Shown: positions 53,653 through 63,354, numbered from the stretch's first letter. The stretch: DNA of 64,000 nt from Desulfobaculum bizertense DSM 18034 (GCF_900167065.1 NZ_FUYA01000007.1:62001-126000), one strand, 5' to 3'. Program-made: numbers and translations. The notes: generated from the sequence alone by a model not told the origin.

Positions 53653-54003
53653 TTGGGGGCCAGCCCCCAAACCCCCGCGTAAGGGAATGATTCCCTTACG
53701 TATCCTCATCGAGTTTGAATTCCCTCCACGCTTCGCGTGAATGAAATTCAAACTTGGGTGAGAAGGCGTAGAGAAAGTCTTTCTCTTCTGCGAGTTGCCA
53801 CCACATTCTTTCTGAACGCGAGCGTTCAGAAAGAAAGGGTTGAAGCGCAAAGAAAAAGAACACACGGGACGCCCACTAGCTGGAGTATGGGGTTGATGGA
53901 GAGGAGAGCATAGCTCTCATCCCACTCAACCCCATACTCCAGCGAAAGCGGGATTCCCAAGGGCCTCGTCCTTGGGCAGGGTCAAGGGACAGCGTCCCTT
54001 GCG
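53653..54003 (+). repeat. Modular palindrome repeat, copy C
   Basis: Same order as copy A. The 14-bp stem around GAACGCGAGCGTTC (53806-53835) has CTTTCT/AGAAAG arms; copy A has CATTCT/AGAATG. The long variable stem is a 17-bp perfect helix (53880-53896 with 53926-53942) with an unrelated sequence and a nested GAGAGC/GCTCTC loop. The last module reads AAGGGACAGCGTCCCTT against AAGGGGCAGCGCCCCTT in copy A, a paired change. It interrupts the chemotaxis operon. No gene seen to 54069. Confidence 0.85.
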
Positions 54004-54069
54004 GGGTATTAGGGGCAGCGCCCCTAATAATAAAAAAAACAAGTATACCACCAAAAATGGAGTCATACC

Positions 54070-54852
54070 GTGGGGGCGCAAGTTCTTGCCATAGCAAACC
54101 AAAAGGGCGGCGTTGGAAAGACGACGACGGCGCTGAGCCTTGGAGCTGCGCTGGTGCGCGAAGGCAAGAGGGCGCTTGTGATTGATATGGACCCCCATGC
54201 CTGCGCGTCAATACACCTCGCACACTACCCGGAAGAGATTGAGGCTTCGGTGCTGGATATCTTTTACGCAGACGAGAGCGATGCAGGGATGATCTGGCCT
54301 GAGATTATTCACCACGAGGAAGGCCCGGGCTTTGATTTTGTTCCGGCGAGCATCCGCCTTTCTGATCTTGAGGTGGACCTGAAAGAGCGTCAGGGGCGGG
54401 GTGGTATTTTTCGTCGGGCCATTTTATGCATAGAGAATGATTACGACTATATTGTTCTGGACTGCCCGCCTCATGTGGGGGTGCTTCTGGTGAACGCTTT
54501 AGTCTCGGCAAACCTTGTCATCATTCCAATCCAGACGGATTTTTTGGCTCTTCATGGGCTGCGACTACTTTTTGACACAATGGGGACCTTAAACAAGGTT
54601 CTGGTGCATCCGCTCCAGTTCATGACGCTTGGGACGATGTTTGATCGTCGGGCAGGGGCCTGCCGTCGTGTTTTGAATTTGTTGCGAAAAAAGATGAAAA
54701 GTCGGGTTTTTGATACGGTCATCAACCTTGATACGAATTTTCGAGAGGCGAGCGCCAAGGGCAAGGTGATTTATGAAATCAGTCCGAAGTCACGGGGCGC
54801 GCTAGAATACACGCTGTTAGCCAAGGAGATCATAAAAGATGAAATCTCCTGA
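54070..54852 (+). CDS. ParA/MinD-family ATPase of the chemotaxis cluster
   Basis: 260 residues. Deviant Walker A KGGVGKTTTALSLG near residue 12, Walker A' region VIDMDPHACAS and Walker B YIVLDCPPHVG. GTG start with GGAG seven bases upstream. In Vibrio the ParA-like ParC positions chemosensory arrays at the pole with the CheW-like ParP; an equivalent role is likely here because a CheW-like gene with a long N-terminal extension overlaps its 3' end by 14 nt. Confidence 0.88.
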   Translation: MGAQVLAIANQKGGVGKTTTALSLGAALVREGKRALVIDMDPHACASIHLAHYPEEIEASVLDIFYADESDAGMIWPEIIHHEEGPGFDFVPASIRLSDLEVDLKERQGRGGIFRRAILCIENDYDYIVLDCPPHVGVLLVNALVSANLVIIPIQTDFLALHGLRLLFDTMGTLNKVLVHPLQFMTLGTMFDRRAGACRRVLNLLRKKMKSRVFDTVINLDTNFREASAKGKVIYEISPKSRGALEYTLLAKEIIKDEIS

Positions 54853-55600
54853 AGAATATTTCATCGATCGAGATTTTCCTGTTGAGCCACAAACGGAAAC
54901 GCTTTCTGACTCAGAAAAGGCGTTTGTGGAAAAGTTTCTTGGAGTGTCTGCGGAAAATGGACAGGGCGACCTTGTTCTGCCGCGACCTGTGCAGGCTGAG
55001 TCGGTGACGAGTTTTGCCGCACAGCCCCAGGAGCAGGAACATAGTGCAGGAGCAGAGAAGAGTGCTGGAGTGCCTACCGCACCAGAAAAATGTGATGAAA
55101 ATCTGGAGCAGGCGGCCCCGGCAGAAACTGTGGATGCTGATGATTTTGAAGAAAAGCTGAAAGAGGAAAACTCGCTTCAGCTTGTGGCCTTCACGCTCAA
55201 TGGTCAGGAATACACCGTTCCTATTGAGGCTGTTCAGGAGGTCATTAAATACGTGACACCAACCAAACTGCCGTCTGCCCCGGCTTACGTCGCAGGCATT
55301 GTGAACCTTCGGGGCCATGTGACGCCGCTTATTACAACGGGGTCGCTTTTGGGCGGAGGTGAAGATGGTGATGGGTGTCGATTTATTATGGTATGTCGCC
55401 GAAAAGGATTGCAACTTGGTTTGCTTATCGAAACGGTGAAGACGATGTATCGAGTCGAGCAGAACCGAATAGACTGGCACGTGGAGAGCCACCTAGGAAG
55501 TGATGCCGAGTACGTGATGGGGCTGCTGAAAGCTGATGACCAGCGTCTTGTCGGGATATTATCTGTAGACCGCATAGTTCAGCATGTTCTCATGGCATAG
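54839..55600 (+). CDS. CheW-domain coupling protein with acidic N-terminal extension
   Basis: 253 residues. Residues 1-115 are Pro/Ala/Glu-rich and probably disordered. The CheW domain (about 118-250) has QLVAFTLNGQEYTVPIEAVQE, YVAGIVNLRGHVTPLI and the late VGILSVDRIVQ. A plain CheW is about 150 residues; the extension plus the overlapping ParA gene makes it resemble ParP. Could simply be an extended CheW. Confidence 0.88.
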   Translation: MKSPEEYFIDRDFPVEPQTETLSDSEKAFVEKFLGVSAENGQGDLVLPRPVQAESVTSFAAQPQEQEHSAGAEKSAGVPTAPEKCDENLEQAAPAETVDADDFEEKLKEENSLQLVAFTLNGQEYTVPIEAVQEVIKYVTPTKLPSAPAYVAGIVNLRGHVTPLITTGSLLGGGEDGDGCRFIMVCRRKGLQLGLLIETVKTMYRVEQNRIDWHVESHLGSDAEYVMGLLKADDQRLVGILSVDRIVQHVLMA

Positions 55601-55609
55601 GGGAGAAAA

Positions 55610-55981
55610 ATGTCTAAACATATTCTGATAGTGGACGATTCTAAAACTGTAAGGAATCTCGTCGCCTTTATTATGAAAAAGGAAGGATTCCTTGTTACGA
55701 CCGCTGAGGACGGGCTTGATGGGCTGGAAAAGCTCTATTCCTGTGCTCATGTCGATTTGATTATTTCCGATGTGAATATGCCGCGAATGGATGGCTTTAC
55801 GTTCATCAAGACCGTTCGCGAGCAGGAGACATATCGAGATGTTCCAATTGTCGTGCTTTCGACAGAGGGGCAGGAGCAGGACATTCGTACGGGCATGAAC
55901 CTTGGTGCCAATCTGTACATGGTGAAGCCCGCGCAGCCTGAATCTATGGTGAAGAATGTCAAAATGCTTCTTGGAGCATAG
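55610..55981 (+). CDS. CheY-like single-domain response regulator
   Basis: 123 residues, receiver only. Asp pair in IVDDSKTVRN, phospho-acceptor Asp in IISDVNMPRMDG, Ser/Thr in VLSTEG and Lys in MVKPAQPES. No output domain, so it acts by protein contact: motor, or phosphate sink for CheA. Between the CheW-like gene and cheA. Confidence 0.93.
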   Translation: MSKHILIVDDSKTVRNLVAFIMKKEGFLVTTAEDGLDGLEKLYSCAHVDLIISDVNMPRMDGFTFIKTVREQETYRDVPIVVLSTEGQEQDIRTGMNLGANLYMVKPAQPESMVKNVKMLLGA

Positions 55982-56056
55982 CTTTCGGGGAAGCCTGGTA
56001 TACATCCAATGGCCCTCAGTTGTTGTGACCGGAGGCCGAACCTTTGAGGTGGGGCA

Positions 56057-58876
56057 ATGAATCAGGAGTTCATGGATCCTGAAATTTTTTCAGATTTTAT
56101 CATTGAGGCCAAAGAGCACCTGGAAACGATTGAGCCGAATCTTTTGGAGCTGGAAAGTAATCCGGAAGATCTGGACTTGCTCAATGAAATTTTTCGCCCG
56201 ATGCATTCCCTAAAGGGAGCGTCTGGTTTTTTGGGGCTGGATAAAATCAACATGGTTGCTCACCGGGCAGAAAATGTTCTGGATGAGTTGCGCAAAGGCA
56301 AAATGAAAACCACGTCGCACATTATGGACGTGATTCTGAATGCGACTGATGTTTTGCGAACCATGATTGAGAATCTGGAGACTGAAGAGAGCGAAGGCGA
56401 TGTCGACATTAGTCCGATTGTTGGCAAGCTGGATGCCTTGATGAAGGAGCAGGCTGGAGGAGCTTCGGCTTCTGCACCGGAAGCCGCGTCAGCACAGCCT
56501 GCCGCGCCAGTTTCTGCGGCGCCGGCACCTTCTGCTCCAGAGGCCGAGGCTGCCGGAGATCTTGCCGTTGCCGAGCGCCCGGAACCAGAGAACAGCCCTG
56601 TTGCTGAAAGCCTTGAGGCGTATGCCCTGTCTGTTTCGACCCATGAGCACCTGACTGATTTTGTGGAAGAGGCGCAGGAGATTGTCCAGAATCTGAACCA
56701 GTCACTGCTTGGTCTGGAACAGCTGGATGAGCCTCAGGAAACTGTGAACGATATTTTCCGGTATTTCCACAACCTCAAGGGAAACAGTGGAATCGTTGGA
56801 TATTCCGAGCTGAACGCCCTGACTCATGAGGCAGAAAGCCTGCTCAACAAGGTACGCCACAAAGATATTGCGGTGAGCCATGAGCTGGTTGATTTGCTGC
56901 TCCAGGTGGCGGACGTTATTGAGTCGCTGGTCAATGGCGTGAACATTGAAAGCGGCGAAGTGACTCCTGTTGGCACTGCTGAGCTGCTTGCCCGTTTGCA
57001 GCTGGCCTCGCAGACCGGAACCGTGACTGCACAGGAAGCACCTGTTGCCAAGTCTGAAAGCGCAGCGCAGGGTGGCAAGGCCGAGGACGTTCTGAGTGAA
57101 ACAGAAGAGTCTGGTCTGGATGGGGTGGACCCGGAAGACGTGAAGATTTTTCTTGATACGGTTCGCCAGCAGCAGGAAGCCATTCATCTGGCCCTTGTAG
57201 AGCTGGAAAAGGACTCTGGGCAACAGAATTATGTTGATGCCCTGTATCGCTCGCTGGTGACGGTGCAGAATTCCACGGGCTATATGGGCTTTGACGACAT
57301 AAGCCTGAACGCCAAGCGTACAGCCGGTCTGGTTGATCAGGCACGAAATTCAGATATGGATTTTGGCTTGATGATCGACATCCTGAAACAGGAATGCTCT
57401 ATCATTTCTGATCAGATTAAAGCCACGGTGGAAGTGCTCAAGGTACAGTTTGAGAAGGCGGAAGAAGAGGCTGCGGCCCCAGAACCGGCTACTTCGGCTC
57501 CTGTTGTGGATGAGTCCCCAGTGCTGAAAGAGACGGCAGAGTCTGCTCAGAGCGCACAGCCGTCTGCTGAGACAGCATCCCCGGCAAAGGATGAAGCTCC
57601 AGCCCCTGAGGCTGCGAAGAAACCTGCCAAGAAAGCCGGGAAAAAGCCTGTTGAAAGCAGCAAGCGAAACAAAGCAAAAATTTCGACTATCCGTGTGGAT
57701 CATGACAAGCTCGACCACCTGATGAATTTGATTGGTGAGCTTATCATTAACCGCAACCGTTTTGCTATGCTGGCCCGCCATCTGGAAGAGGGCGGAGAGC
57801 AGCTAGACATTCAGGACGTGGCTTCGAATTTGACCGAAACCACCTATGCAATGGCCCGTATTTCTGATGACCTTCAGGATACAATTATGAAGGTCAGAAT
57901 GATGCCAGTGAAAACGGTCTTTACCCGTTTCCCTCGTTTGGTGCGTGATTTGTCCCGCAAGAGCCAAAAGGCTGTGGAGCTGATTACCGAGGGCGAGGAA
58001 ACAGAAATGGACAAGAGCGTTATTGAGGAGATCGGCGATCCGCTGGTGCACCTCTTGCGTAACGCTGTTGACCACGGACTGGAGCCGCCGGAAGAGCGTC
58101 TTCGTCTTGGCAAGCCTGAGACCGGGCGTGTGTGGCTGCGAGCCTATCACGCAGGAAATTCGGTCAACATCGAAGTTCAGGATGATGGTCGTGGCATTGA
58201 CCCGCAGCGTATGCGCGAGGTTGGTGTTCGCAAGGGGATTGTGACCGAAGAGGAAGCAAAGAACCTTGACGATCAGCAGGCCATTGAGCTGATTTTTGCA
58301 CCGGGATTCTCTGGGGCAGAAAAGGTGACGGATATTTCTGGCCGTGGTGTGGGCATGGATGTTGTCAAAACCAACATCAAGAATCTGAAAGGCTCAATTA
58401 ATATCAATACGGAAATTGGCAAGGGAACCTGTTTTACCCTGTCCCTGCCGCTGACCTTGGCTATTATTGATGCTCTGATGGTGACGGTGTCTGGACAGAC
58501 CTATGCGATTCCGCTGGAATCTGTGTCTGAGACGACCAAGCTGGATGCTGATATCCTTACCGAAGTGAATGGCCGCAAGGCTGTGACTATGCGGGATGAA
58601 GTGCTCGGCATTATGGAGCTGTCCGAGATTCTGGAGCTTGATCCAAACCTTGAGGAGCGCGAGCAGCTCCCTGTGGTGGTGATTCAGGACGGGAATCGAC
58701 GTCTTGGGCTTATTGTTGATAGCCTTCTGGAACGTCAGGAAATTGTTATTAAGCCTCTTGGGGCGTACCTTGGCGACAAGGAGGGGATTTCTGGGGCAAC
58801 GATCATGGGTGACGGCTCTGTCGTACTCATTCTTGATCCTCATGAAATCTACCGCATGTCGATGCGCGTTATCTAA
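56057..58876 (+). CDS. cheA: Chemotaxis histidine kinase with three HPt-like domains
   Basis: 939 residues, longer than the usual 650-700. HPt1 has phospho-His in RPMHSLKGASGFLGL. HPt2 (about residue 200) has FHNLKGNSGIVGY. HPt3 (about 355-450) has TVQNSTGYMGF, where the His is replaced. An Ala/Pro/Lys linker follows, then the dimerisation domain (LDHLMNLIGELIINRNRF), HATPase motifs LLRNAVDHGLEPPEER, DDGRGID and GRGVGMDVVK, and a C-terminal CheW-like domain. Strong GAGGTGGGG before the ATG. Confidence 0.96.
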   Translation: MNQEFMDPEIFSDFIIEAKEHLETIEPNLLELESNPEDLDLLNEIFRPMHSLKGASGFLGLDKINMVAHRAENVLDELRKGKMKTTSHIMDVILNATDVLRTMIENLETEESEGDVDISPIVGKLDALMKEQAGGASASAPEAASAQPAAPVSAAPAPSAPEAEAAGDLAVAERPEPENSPVAESLEAYALSVSTHEHLTDFVEEAQEIVQNLNQSLLGLEQLDEPQETVNDIFRYFHNLKGNSGIVGYSELNALTHEAESLLNKVRHKDIAVSHELVDLLLQVADVIESLVNGVNIESGEVTPVGTAELLARLQLASQTGTVTAQEAPVAKSESAAQGGKAEDVLSETEESGLDGVDPEDVKIFLDTVRQQQEAIHLALVELEKDSGQQNYVDALYRSLVTVQNSTGYMGFDDISLNAKRTAGLVDQARNSDMDFGLMIDILKQECSIISDQIKATVEVLKVQFEKAEEEAAAPEPATSAPVVDESPVLKETAESAQSAQPSAETASPAKDEAPAPEAAKKPAKKAGKKPVESSKRNKAKISTIRVDHDKLDHLMNLIGELIINRNRFAMLARHLEEGGEQLDIQDVASNLTETTYAMARISDDLQDTIMKVRMMPVKTVFTRFPRLVRDLSRKSQKAVELITEGEETEMDKSVIEEIGDPLVHLLRNAVDHGLEPPEERLRLGKPETGRVWLRAYHAGNSVNIEVQDDGRGIDPQRMREVGVRKGIVTEEEAKNLDDQQAIELIFAPGFSGAEKVTDISGRGVGMDVVKTNIKNLKGSININTEIGKGTCFTLSLPLTLAIIDALMVTVSGQTYAIPLESVSETTKLDADILTEVNGRKAVTMRDEVLGIMELSEILELDPNLEEREQLPVVVIQDGNRRLGLIVDSLLERQEIVIKPLGAYLGDKEGISGATIMGDGSVVLILDPHEIYRMSMRVI

Positions 58877-58884
58877 ATCTAATG

Positions 58885-58913
58885 AGGCCGGGCCTGAGTG
58901 TCCGGCCTTTTTT
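58885..58913 (+). terminator. Terminator of the chemotaxis operon
   Basis: AGGCCGG / CCGGCCT stem with a 10-nt loop and T-run, 8 nt after cheA. Confidence 0.9.
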
Positions 58914-58931
58914 CTTGCGCAAGGCAATATA

Positions 58932-58972
58932 AAAGCCCGCAGGCTTGCGCCGTGCGGGCTTTATTTTTTTTG
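58932..58972. terminator. Second, bidirectional terminator
   Basis: AAAGCCCGCA (58932-58941) / TGCGGGCTTT (58953-58962) followed by a T-run. It serves the convergent minus-strand membrane gene as well. Confidence 0.88.
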
Positions 58973-58987
58973 GGGAAAAGGAATCTG

Positions 58988-60019
58988 CTAGGCAAGCGGA
59001 GCGATGTTCTGGAGAACCAGAAATGCGCTGGCAACGCCAAAGGCACAGAATCCGAGAACGAGCAGAACAAGTCCGCTTATCATGGAAAATTTGTGACGCA
59101 TGGGCGTCTGGGAGCGGAGAATAAACGCCCAGAACAGGCAGGCCAAAACACTTGCTCCGGCTCCAGCTCCGGCGACGATGGGCATGTACTGCTGCATGGG
59201 AGAACCAGAGAGCATGGGCATGGTGGCCCAGACAGACCAGCCTTCTGCGCAGAGGGCGAGAAGCGTTGTTGCAATGGCCCAGCCAGCGCCTGTGCGTGCA
59301 GCAAAGGCGTAGTAGTCGCGGCCCCAGTCGTCACGGTTTCGGCGCAGAATAAGCCAGACTAGCCCTGCGGCGGAGGCACAGGCCAGTGCATCCAGCAGGA
59401 AAGGAATGAGCAGGGGCAGGAAGAGCATGGAGCCTGCACCGCGGATGATAACTACAAGCGGGTTGATGCTTTCTGGCGGCAGAGCTGGCAGAATCATGGC
59501 AACGAGCTTGGTGGAGAGCGAAATGGCACACATGACAACGAGCAGCAGCACGGTCAGGATGCCAAGCGCCTTGTGCGGCGTGGGAGCCTTGCGGGAGCTT
59601 TTCCAGCTCATGGAGTAGGCTCCAGCACACAGAACATAGGCCACGAGTGCACCAAGCATGGGAGCGAGCACGAGAGGTGCGTCAATCCAGGGCTGGGCAA
59701 AGGCTGGCTTTTTGACATACATGTAGGCAAGGCTGGCTGCGCTTGCCAGAAGAAGATAAAGAGTCGCAAAAAAGCCCAGTTTGCTGAGCTGCTGGGCAAA
59801 CTTTTTGAAGAAGATTTTCTTTTTGGCCCCGGCGAGGAACTCACAGGCAACAGCGACAGGAAAAGCTCCCATGGCTGTGAGTACGGCTGTGAGATGGAGC
59901 GCAAAAAGCACAGCCAGGGGATAGACCCCATAGTTAGTGATGATGCCGCTCGCTGCCAGTTCCGAAGAACAAGGGACAGACGCCCCGAGCAGCATGGGAC
60001 TCAATTCCGGGAAAAACAT
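58988..60019 (-). CDS. Unknown polytopic membrane protein
   Basis: 343 residues with eight to ten hydrophobic segments and a short periplasmic-looking N-terminus. Family not recognised. A His pair and Asp residues do not form a heme or quinone motif that I can identify. The segment MSWKSSRKAPTPHKALGILT is a cytoplasmic loop by charge. Stand-alone gene with its own terminator. Confidence 0.7.
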   Translation of the reverse strand: MFFPELSPMLLGASVPCSSELAASGIITNYGVYPLAVLFALHLTAVLTAMGAFPVAVACEFLAGAKKKIFFKKFAQQLSKLGFFATLYLLLASAASLAYMYVKKPAFAQPWIDAPLVLAPMLGALVAYVLCAGAYSMSWKSSRKAPTPHKALGILTVLLLVVMCAISLSTKLVAMILPALPPESINPLVVIIRGAGSMLFLPLLIPFLLDALACASAAGLVWLILRRNRDDWGRDYYAFAARTGAGWAIATTLLALCAEGWSVWATMPMLSGSPMQQYMPIVAGAGAGASVLACLFWAFILRSQTPMRHKFSMISGLVLLVLGFCAFGVASAFLVLQNIAPLA

Positions 60020-60220
60020 ACAGCAGTCTCCTTAAGGGTTCAGCAAACAGAAACCTGTTTGACATAGGCGATGCTTTTTTTGCCCTAAAAAAGTGCACAG
60101 GGCAAGCCGGACACTGGTCCCTGTGCTGCCTGTGAGAAAGAGCATACTTGAAGAACCTGTAAAAATCGCGGTACGATTTGACAGCGGCATATCCTGACTG
60201 TGAGAGACGAGGAGGGGAAA

Positions 60221-61141
60221 ATGGCTGTTCGTTTACGGTATACTTTTCTGAGCGGGTGTCTGTGTCTTGTTCTCTGTGGCTGTCAGGGAATGACGTATTC
60301 CGTACGTGATGGCTGGCGTTTGGAAAGTGTCGAGGAAAAGACCGTGCAGTTGCAGGAAGACCAGTTGCAGCAGCGCGACCGCCTTGATGCCCTGGAAAAA
60401 CGTCTGGCAGTGCTCGAAGCGTCTCAACTCGCTGATTCGCGCGTTCAAAAGGGAAAGGCTGCACCACGTCTGGCCGCTTCTTCTCAGATGAAGACCCCGC
60501 CGCCAGAGCGGAAAAGCCTTCGTCCGCAAAAAAAGAAAACACGCACTCCGTACGTTTGCCCCTTGCGGAAACATCCTCGCAGAAAACCTGCTCCCGCAAA
60601 GGTCGCAGCGGCTCCCAGTAAAAAAGCTCCTGCCTCGCGTCAGGCTCCATGTGTCCCCCCGGCGCACAATGTTCAGCCTCAAAAGGTTTCCAAAGCTGTC
60701 GTCCACAAACAGTCTTCGCAGGCTCACCCGGTTAAGAAAGTTTCGCGTGTGAACGTGCAGGCGACCAAAGCCAAGGACCTCTATGACAGAGGGCTTCGCG
60801 CTGTGCTGGAAGACAGGCCCGCCAAGGGACGAGAGCTTTTGAATCATTTCATAAAAAAATATCCTCGCCACGAGTTGCAGCCGAATGCCCGTTACTGGAT
60901 TGGGGAAAGTTTTTATTCTGAAAAACGTTTCCCAGAGTCCATACTCGCCTTTAAGGCTGTAACCAGAGGCTATCCCAAGCACGAAAAATCTGCTGCGGCC
61001 CTGCTCAAGACGGGCTATGCCTATGAAAAGCTTGGAGATGCACGAAACGCTGCGTTTTATCTCAAAATTGTTGTGCAGGACTACCCGAACACTGAGCCAG
61101 CTCGACTTGCCCGGCGTCGCCTTGCGCTTCGGAACTGGTAG
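60221..61141 (+). CDS. CpoB/YbgF-like TPR lipoprotein
   Basis: 306 residues from ATG 60221, with GAGGAGG upstream. Signal peptide ending in the lipobox LVLCGC at about residue 20. A coiled coil at about 30-70 (LQEDQLQQRDRLDALEKRL) trimerises CpoB. A long basic Lys/Pro/Ala linker precedes C-terminal TPR repeats (YDRGLRAVLEDRPAKGRELL, ARYWIGESFYSEKRF). CpoB coordinates envelope constriction with PBP1B and Tol. The Lys/Pro-rich linker is unusual. Confidence 0.88.
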   Translation: MAVRLRYTFLSGCLCLVLCGCQGMTYSVRDGWRLESVEEKTVQLQEDQLQQRDRLDALEKRLAVLEASQLADSRVQKGKAAPRLAASSQMKTPPPERKSLRPQKKKTRTPYVCPLRKHPRRKPAPAKVAAAPSKKAPASRQAPCVPPAHNVQPQKVSKAVVHKQSSQAHPVKKVSRVNVQATKAKDLYDRGLRAVLEDRPAKGRELLNHFIKKYPRHELQPNARYWIGESFYSEKRFPESILAFKAVTRGYPKHEKSAAALLKTGYAYEKLGDARNAAFYLKIVVQDYPNTEPARLARRRLALRNW

Positions 61142-61153
61142 GAAAAACTTGTT

Positions 61154-62386
61154 GTGAACCACGCTCAGCTCAAAGAATATCGGGCCTGCCTTGCCTTGCG
61201 CCACTGTCTGCATATTGGTCCACGGACATGGAAACGCCTCTGTGATTTTTATGGCTCTGCGGCAGAAGCCGTGGAGGATTATGCCTCGTGGCGAGAGCAC
61301 CGTCTGGTGTCGGCCCGGCAGTACGACTCTTTTGTATCCAAAACATGGGAGCAGGGGCAGGAAGAGGAGCACGCGGCTGCGCGTATCCATCGGCAGTGTG
61401 TTGTCCTGTCTACTGATCCACGTTTTCCTGAGGCGTTGCGCCAGCTCCCGGACCCTCCGCTTTTTTTGTATTATTCTGGGCAGATTTCCCTGCTCAAGAA
61501 TCCTTGCGTTGCTGTTGTTGGATCGCGAATGTGCAGTACTGCGGGCGTTAACATGGCCCGAAGGATTTGTCGTGAGCTGTCCGCTGCGGGCATTACTGTG
61601 GTGTCTGGCATGGCCCGGGGCATTGATCGGCAGGCGCATCTTGCCAGTGTTGAGGGGCCGGGGGCAACGATTGGCGTTTTGGCAACGGGACTTGACCAGA
61701 CCTTTCCTCTGGAAAATAGCGATGTGCGCAGGCGAATCGAAAGCAGAGGACTCCTCCTCTCTGAATTTGCACCGGGGACGGAAGCTCTTCCGGGAAATTT
61801 TCATATCCGAAACCGTTTAGTTAGCGGGCTGAGCCTTGGGGTTGTTGTGGTGGAGGCTGCCAAGCGAAGCGGAACGCAGATTACGGCGCGGCTGGCACTG
61901 GATCAGGGCCGTGAAGTGTATGCCCTGCATGGGCCAGAAGGAACGCCAAGCTTTGAGGGATGCAGGCATTTGCTGGAGGATGGAGCGCATGAAATTCATT
62001 CAGCCTCCGAAATTATTCTGGATTTGTCGGCGCAGATTACGGCATGCCTTGAAGGGAAGAGTCCCTTTGCCGGGCGAAAGCCCGTCATGTCGCCGCATCA
62101 GTCGAAACTTCCGCACATGAACATGGCTCCTCGTGATGATTTTGAGAGCGAGAAAAGACAGCCTCCAGAAACGGCGTTGGCTTCATCCTGTCTTGCGGGA
62201 CTGGAGCAGGATTCTGATGAGTTTGCAGTGGCTTCACTGCTTTCTGCTCGTACGCAGACACATATTGATGCCTTGTCCCGAGAGCTTGGGTGGGAGGCAT
62301 CGCGGACCAGTTCTGCACTTTTGATGCTTGAACTCGATGGTCGGGTGCACCAGCTTCCGGGTATGGAATATGTTTTGAGTGCGTGA
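61154..62386 (+). CDS. dprA: DNA-processing protein DprA
   Basis: Loads RecA on incoming single-stranded DNA during transformation. 410 residues. SAM-like N-terminal region, Rossmann core with VGSRMCSTAGVNMARRI, SGMARGIDRQAH, GATIGVLATGLD and IRNRLVSGLS, and a C-terminal winged-helix. GTG start. The stop overlaps the xerC ATG (GTGATG). Confidence 0.94.
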   Translation: MNHAQLKEYRACLALRHCLHIGPRTWKRLCDFYGSAAEAVEDYASWREHRLVSARQYDSFVSKTWEQGQEEEHAAARIHRQCVVLSTDPRFPEALRQLPDPPLFLYYSGQISLLKNPCVAVVGSRMCSTAGVNMARRICRELSAAGITVVSGMARGIDRQAHLASVEGPGATIGVLATGLDQTFPLENSDVRRRIESRGLLLSEFAPGTEALPGNFHIRNRLVSGLSLGVVVVEAAKRSGTQITARLALDQGREVYALHGPEGTPSFEGCRHLLEDGAHEIHSASEIILDLSAQITACLEGKSPFAGRKPVMSPHQSKLPHMNMAPRDDFESEKRQPPETALASSCLAGLEQDSDEFAVASLLSARTQTHIDALSRELGWEASRTSSALLMLELDGRVHQLPGMEYVLSA

Positions 62387-63348
62387 TGATTTTTTTTGAA
62401 AAGGGTATGACGTTTCGTATGACGAAAAGTAGACAGAAAAAGGCAAATCCAAGTCTTGTTTGGGCATTCCGACAGTATCTTGAGGTGGAGAAGGGCTATA
62501 GCGTCGCCACCATTCGAGCCTATGATCGGGATTTGGAGCAGTTTGAAAATTTTTTGAATGCCAGAAGTAAAACCCTTGAACGCCCGGCCGAACTTGAGCG
62601 ACAGGATGTTCAGTCGTTTATGGCGGAGCTTCATCGCCAGCGTATGGCAAAAACAAGCGTCGCCAGAAAGCTGTCCTCACTTCGGACGTTTTTTCGATAC
62701 ATGGCGCGTGAAGGTGAGATTCAGCATAATCCCAGTTCAGGGGTGCGAAATCCCAAGCAGGAAATTCATCACCCCAAGGCGCTGAATGTGGATCAGGCTT
62801 TGGCACTGATGGAAGCAGAAGCCGCAGATAACCCGCGTGCGCTCCGAGACCTCGCGCTTGCCGAGTTGCTGTATGGCTCTGGTTTGCGCATTAGCGAGGC
62901 GCTTTCGCTCGATCTGGAAGATCTTGATTTGCGTTCTGCTGTGGTGCGGGTTTTTGGTAAAGGCTCAAAGGAACGAATGACGCCACTGTCAGGGGCAGGG
63001 GTGCAGCGTCTTGGGGCGTATCTGAAGGTTCGTGGAGAGTTTTCTCGTATGCCGTCGCAAAAAGCGCTGTTTTTGGGCGATCGGGGTGGTCGGCTCCAGC
63101 GTCGGCAGGCGTCGCGCATTCTGGAAAAGCTGTCGACAGAAGCAGGGCTGCCAGAAAAGGTGCATCCGCACATGCTGCGGCATAGTTTTGCGACACATCT
63201 CTTGGAGGCTGGCGCAGACCTGCGCAGTGTTCAGGAACTTTTGGGGCACTCTCGGCTTTCCACCACTCAGCGCTATACGCATCTGACCATGTCGAAAATT
63301 ATGCAGACCTATGACAAGGCGCATCCGCGTGCTGCAAAAAAGAAATAA
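62386..63348 (+). CDS. xerC: Tyrosine recombinase XerC-type
   Basis: Resolves chromosome dimers. About 320 residues: SAM-like N-terminal core-binding domain, then catalytic Arg in GSGLRISEALSL, Lys in FGKGSKERM, His-x2-Arg in HPHMLRHSFATHLL, His in LGHSRLSTTQRYTH with the Tyr nucleophile. ATG 62386 overlaps the dprA stop; ATGs at 62407 and 62419 are alternative starts. Could be XerD-like, but the dprA-xerC pairing favours XerC. Confidence 0.9.
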   Translation: MIFFEKGMTFRMTKSRQKKANPSLVWAFRQYLEVEKGYSVATIRAYDRDLEQFENFLNARSKTLERPAELERQDVQSFMAELHRQRMAKTSVARKLSSLRTFFRYMAREGEIQHNPSSGVRNPKQEIHHPKALNVDQALALMEAEAADNPRALRDLALAELLYGSGLRISEALSLDLEDLDLRSAVVRVFGKGSKERMTPLSGAGVQRLGAYLKVRGEFSRMPSQKALFLGDRGGRLQRRQASRILEKLSTEAGLPEKVHPHMLRHSFATHLLEAGADLRSVQELLGHSRLSTTQRYTHLTMSKIMQTYDKAHPRAAKKK

Positions 63349-63354
63349 GTTTTC

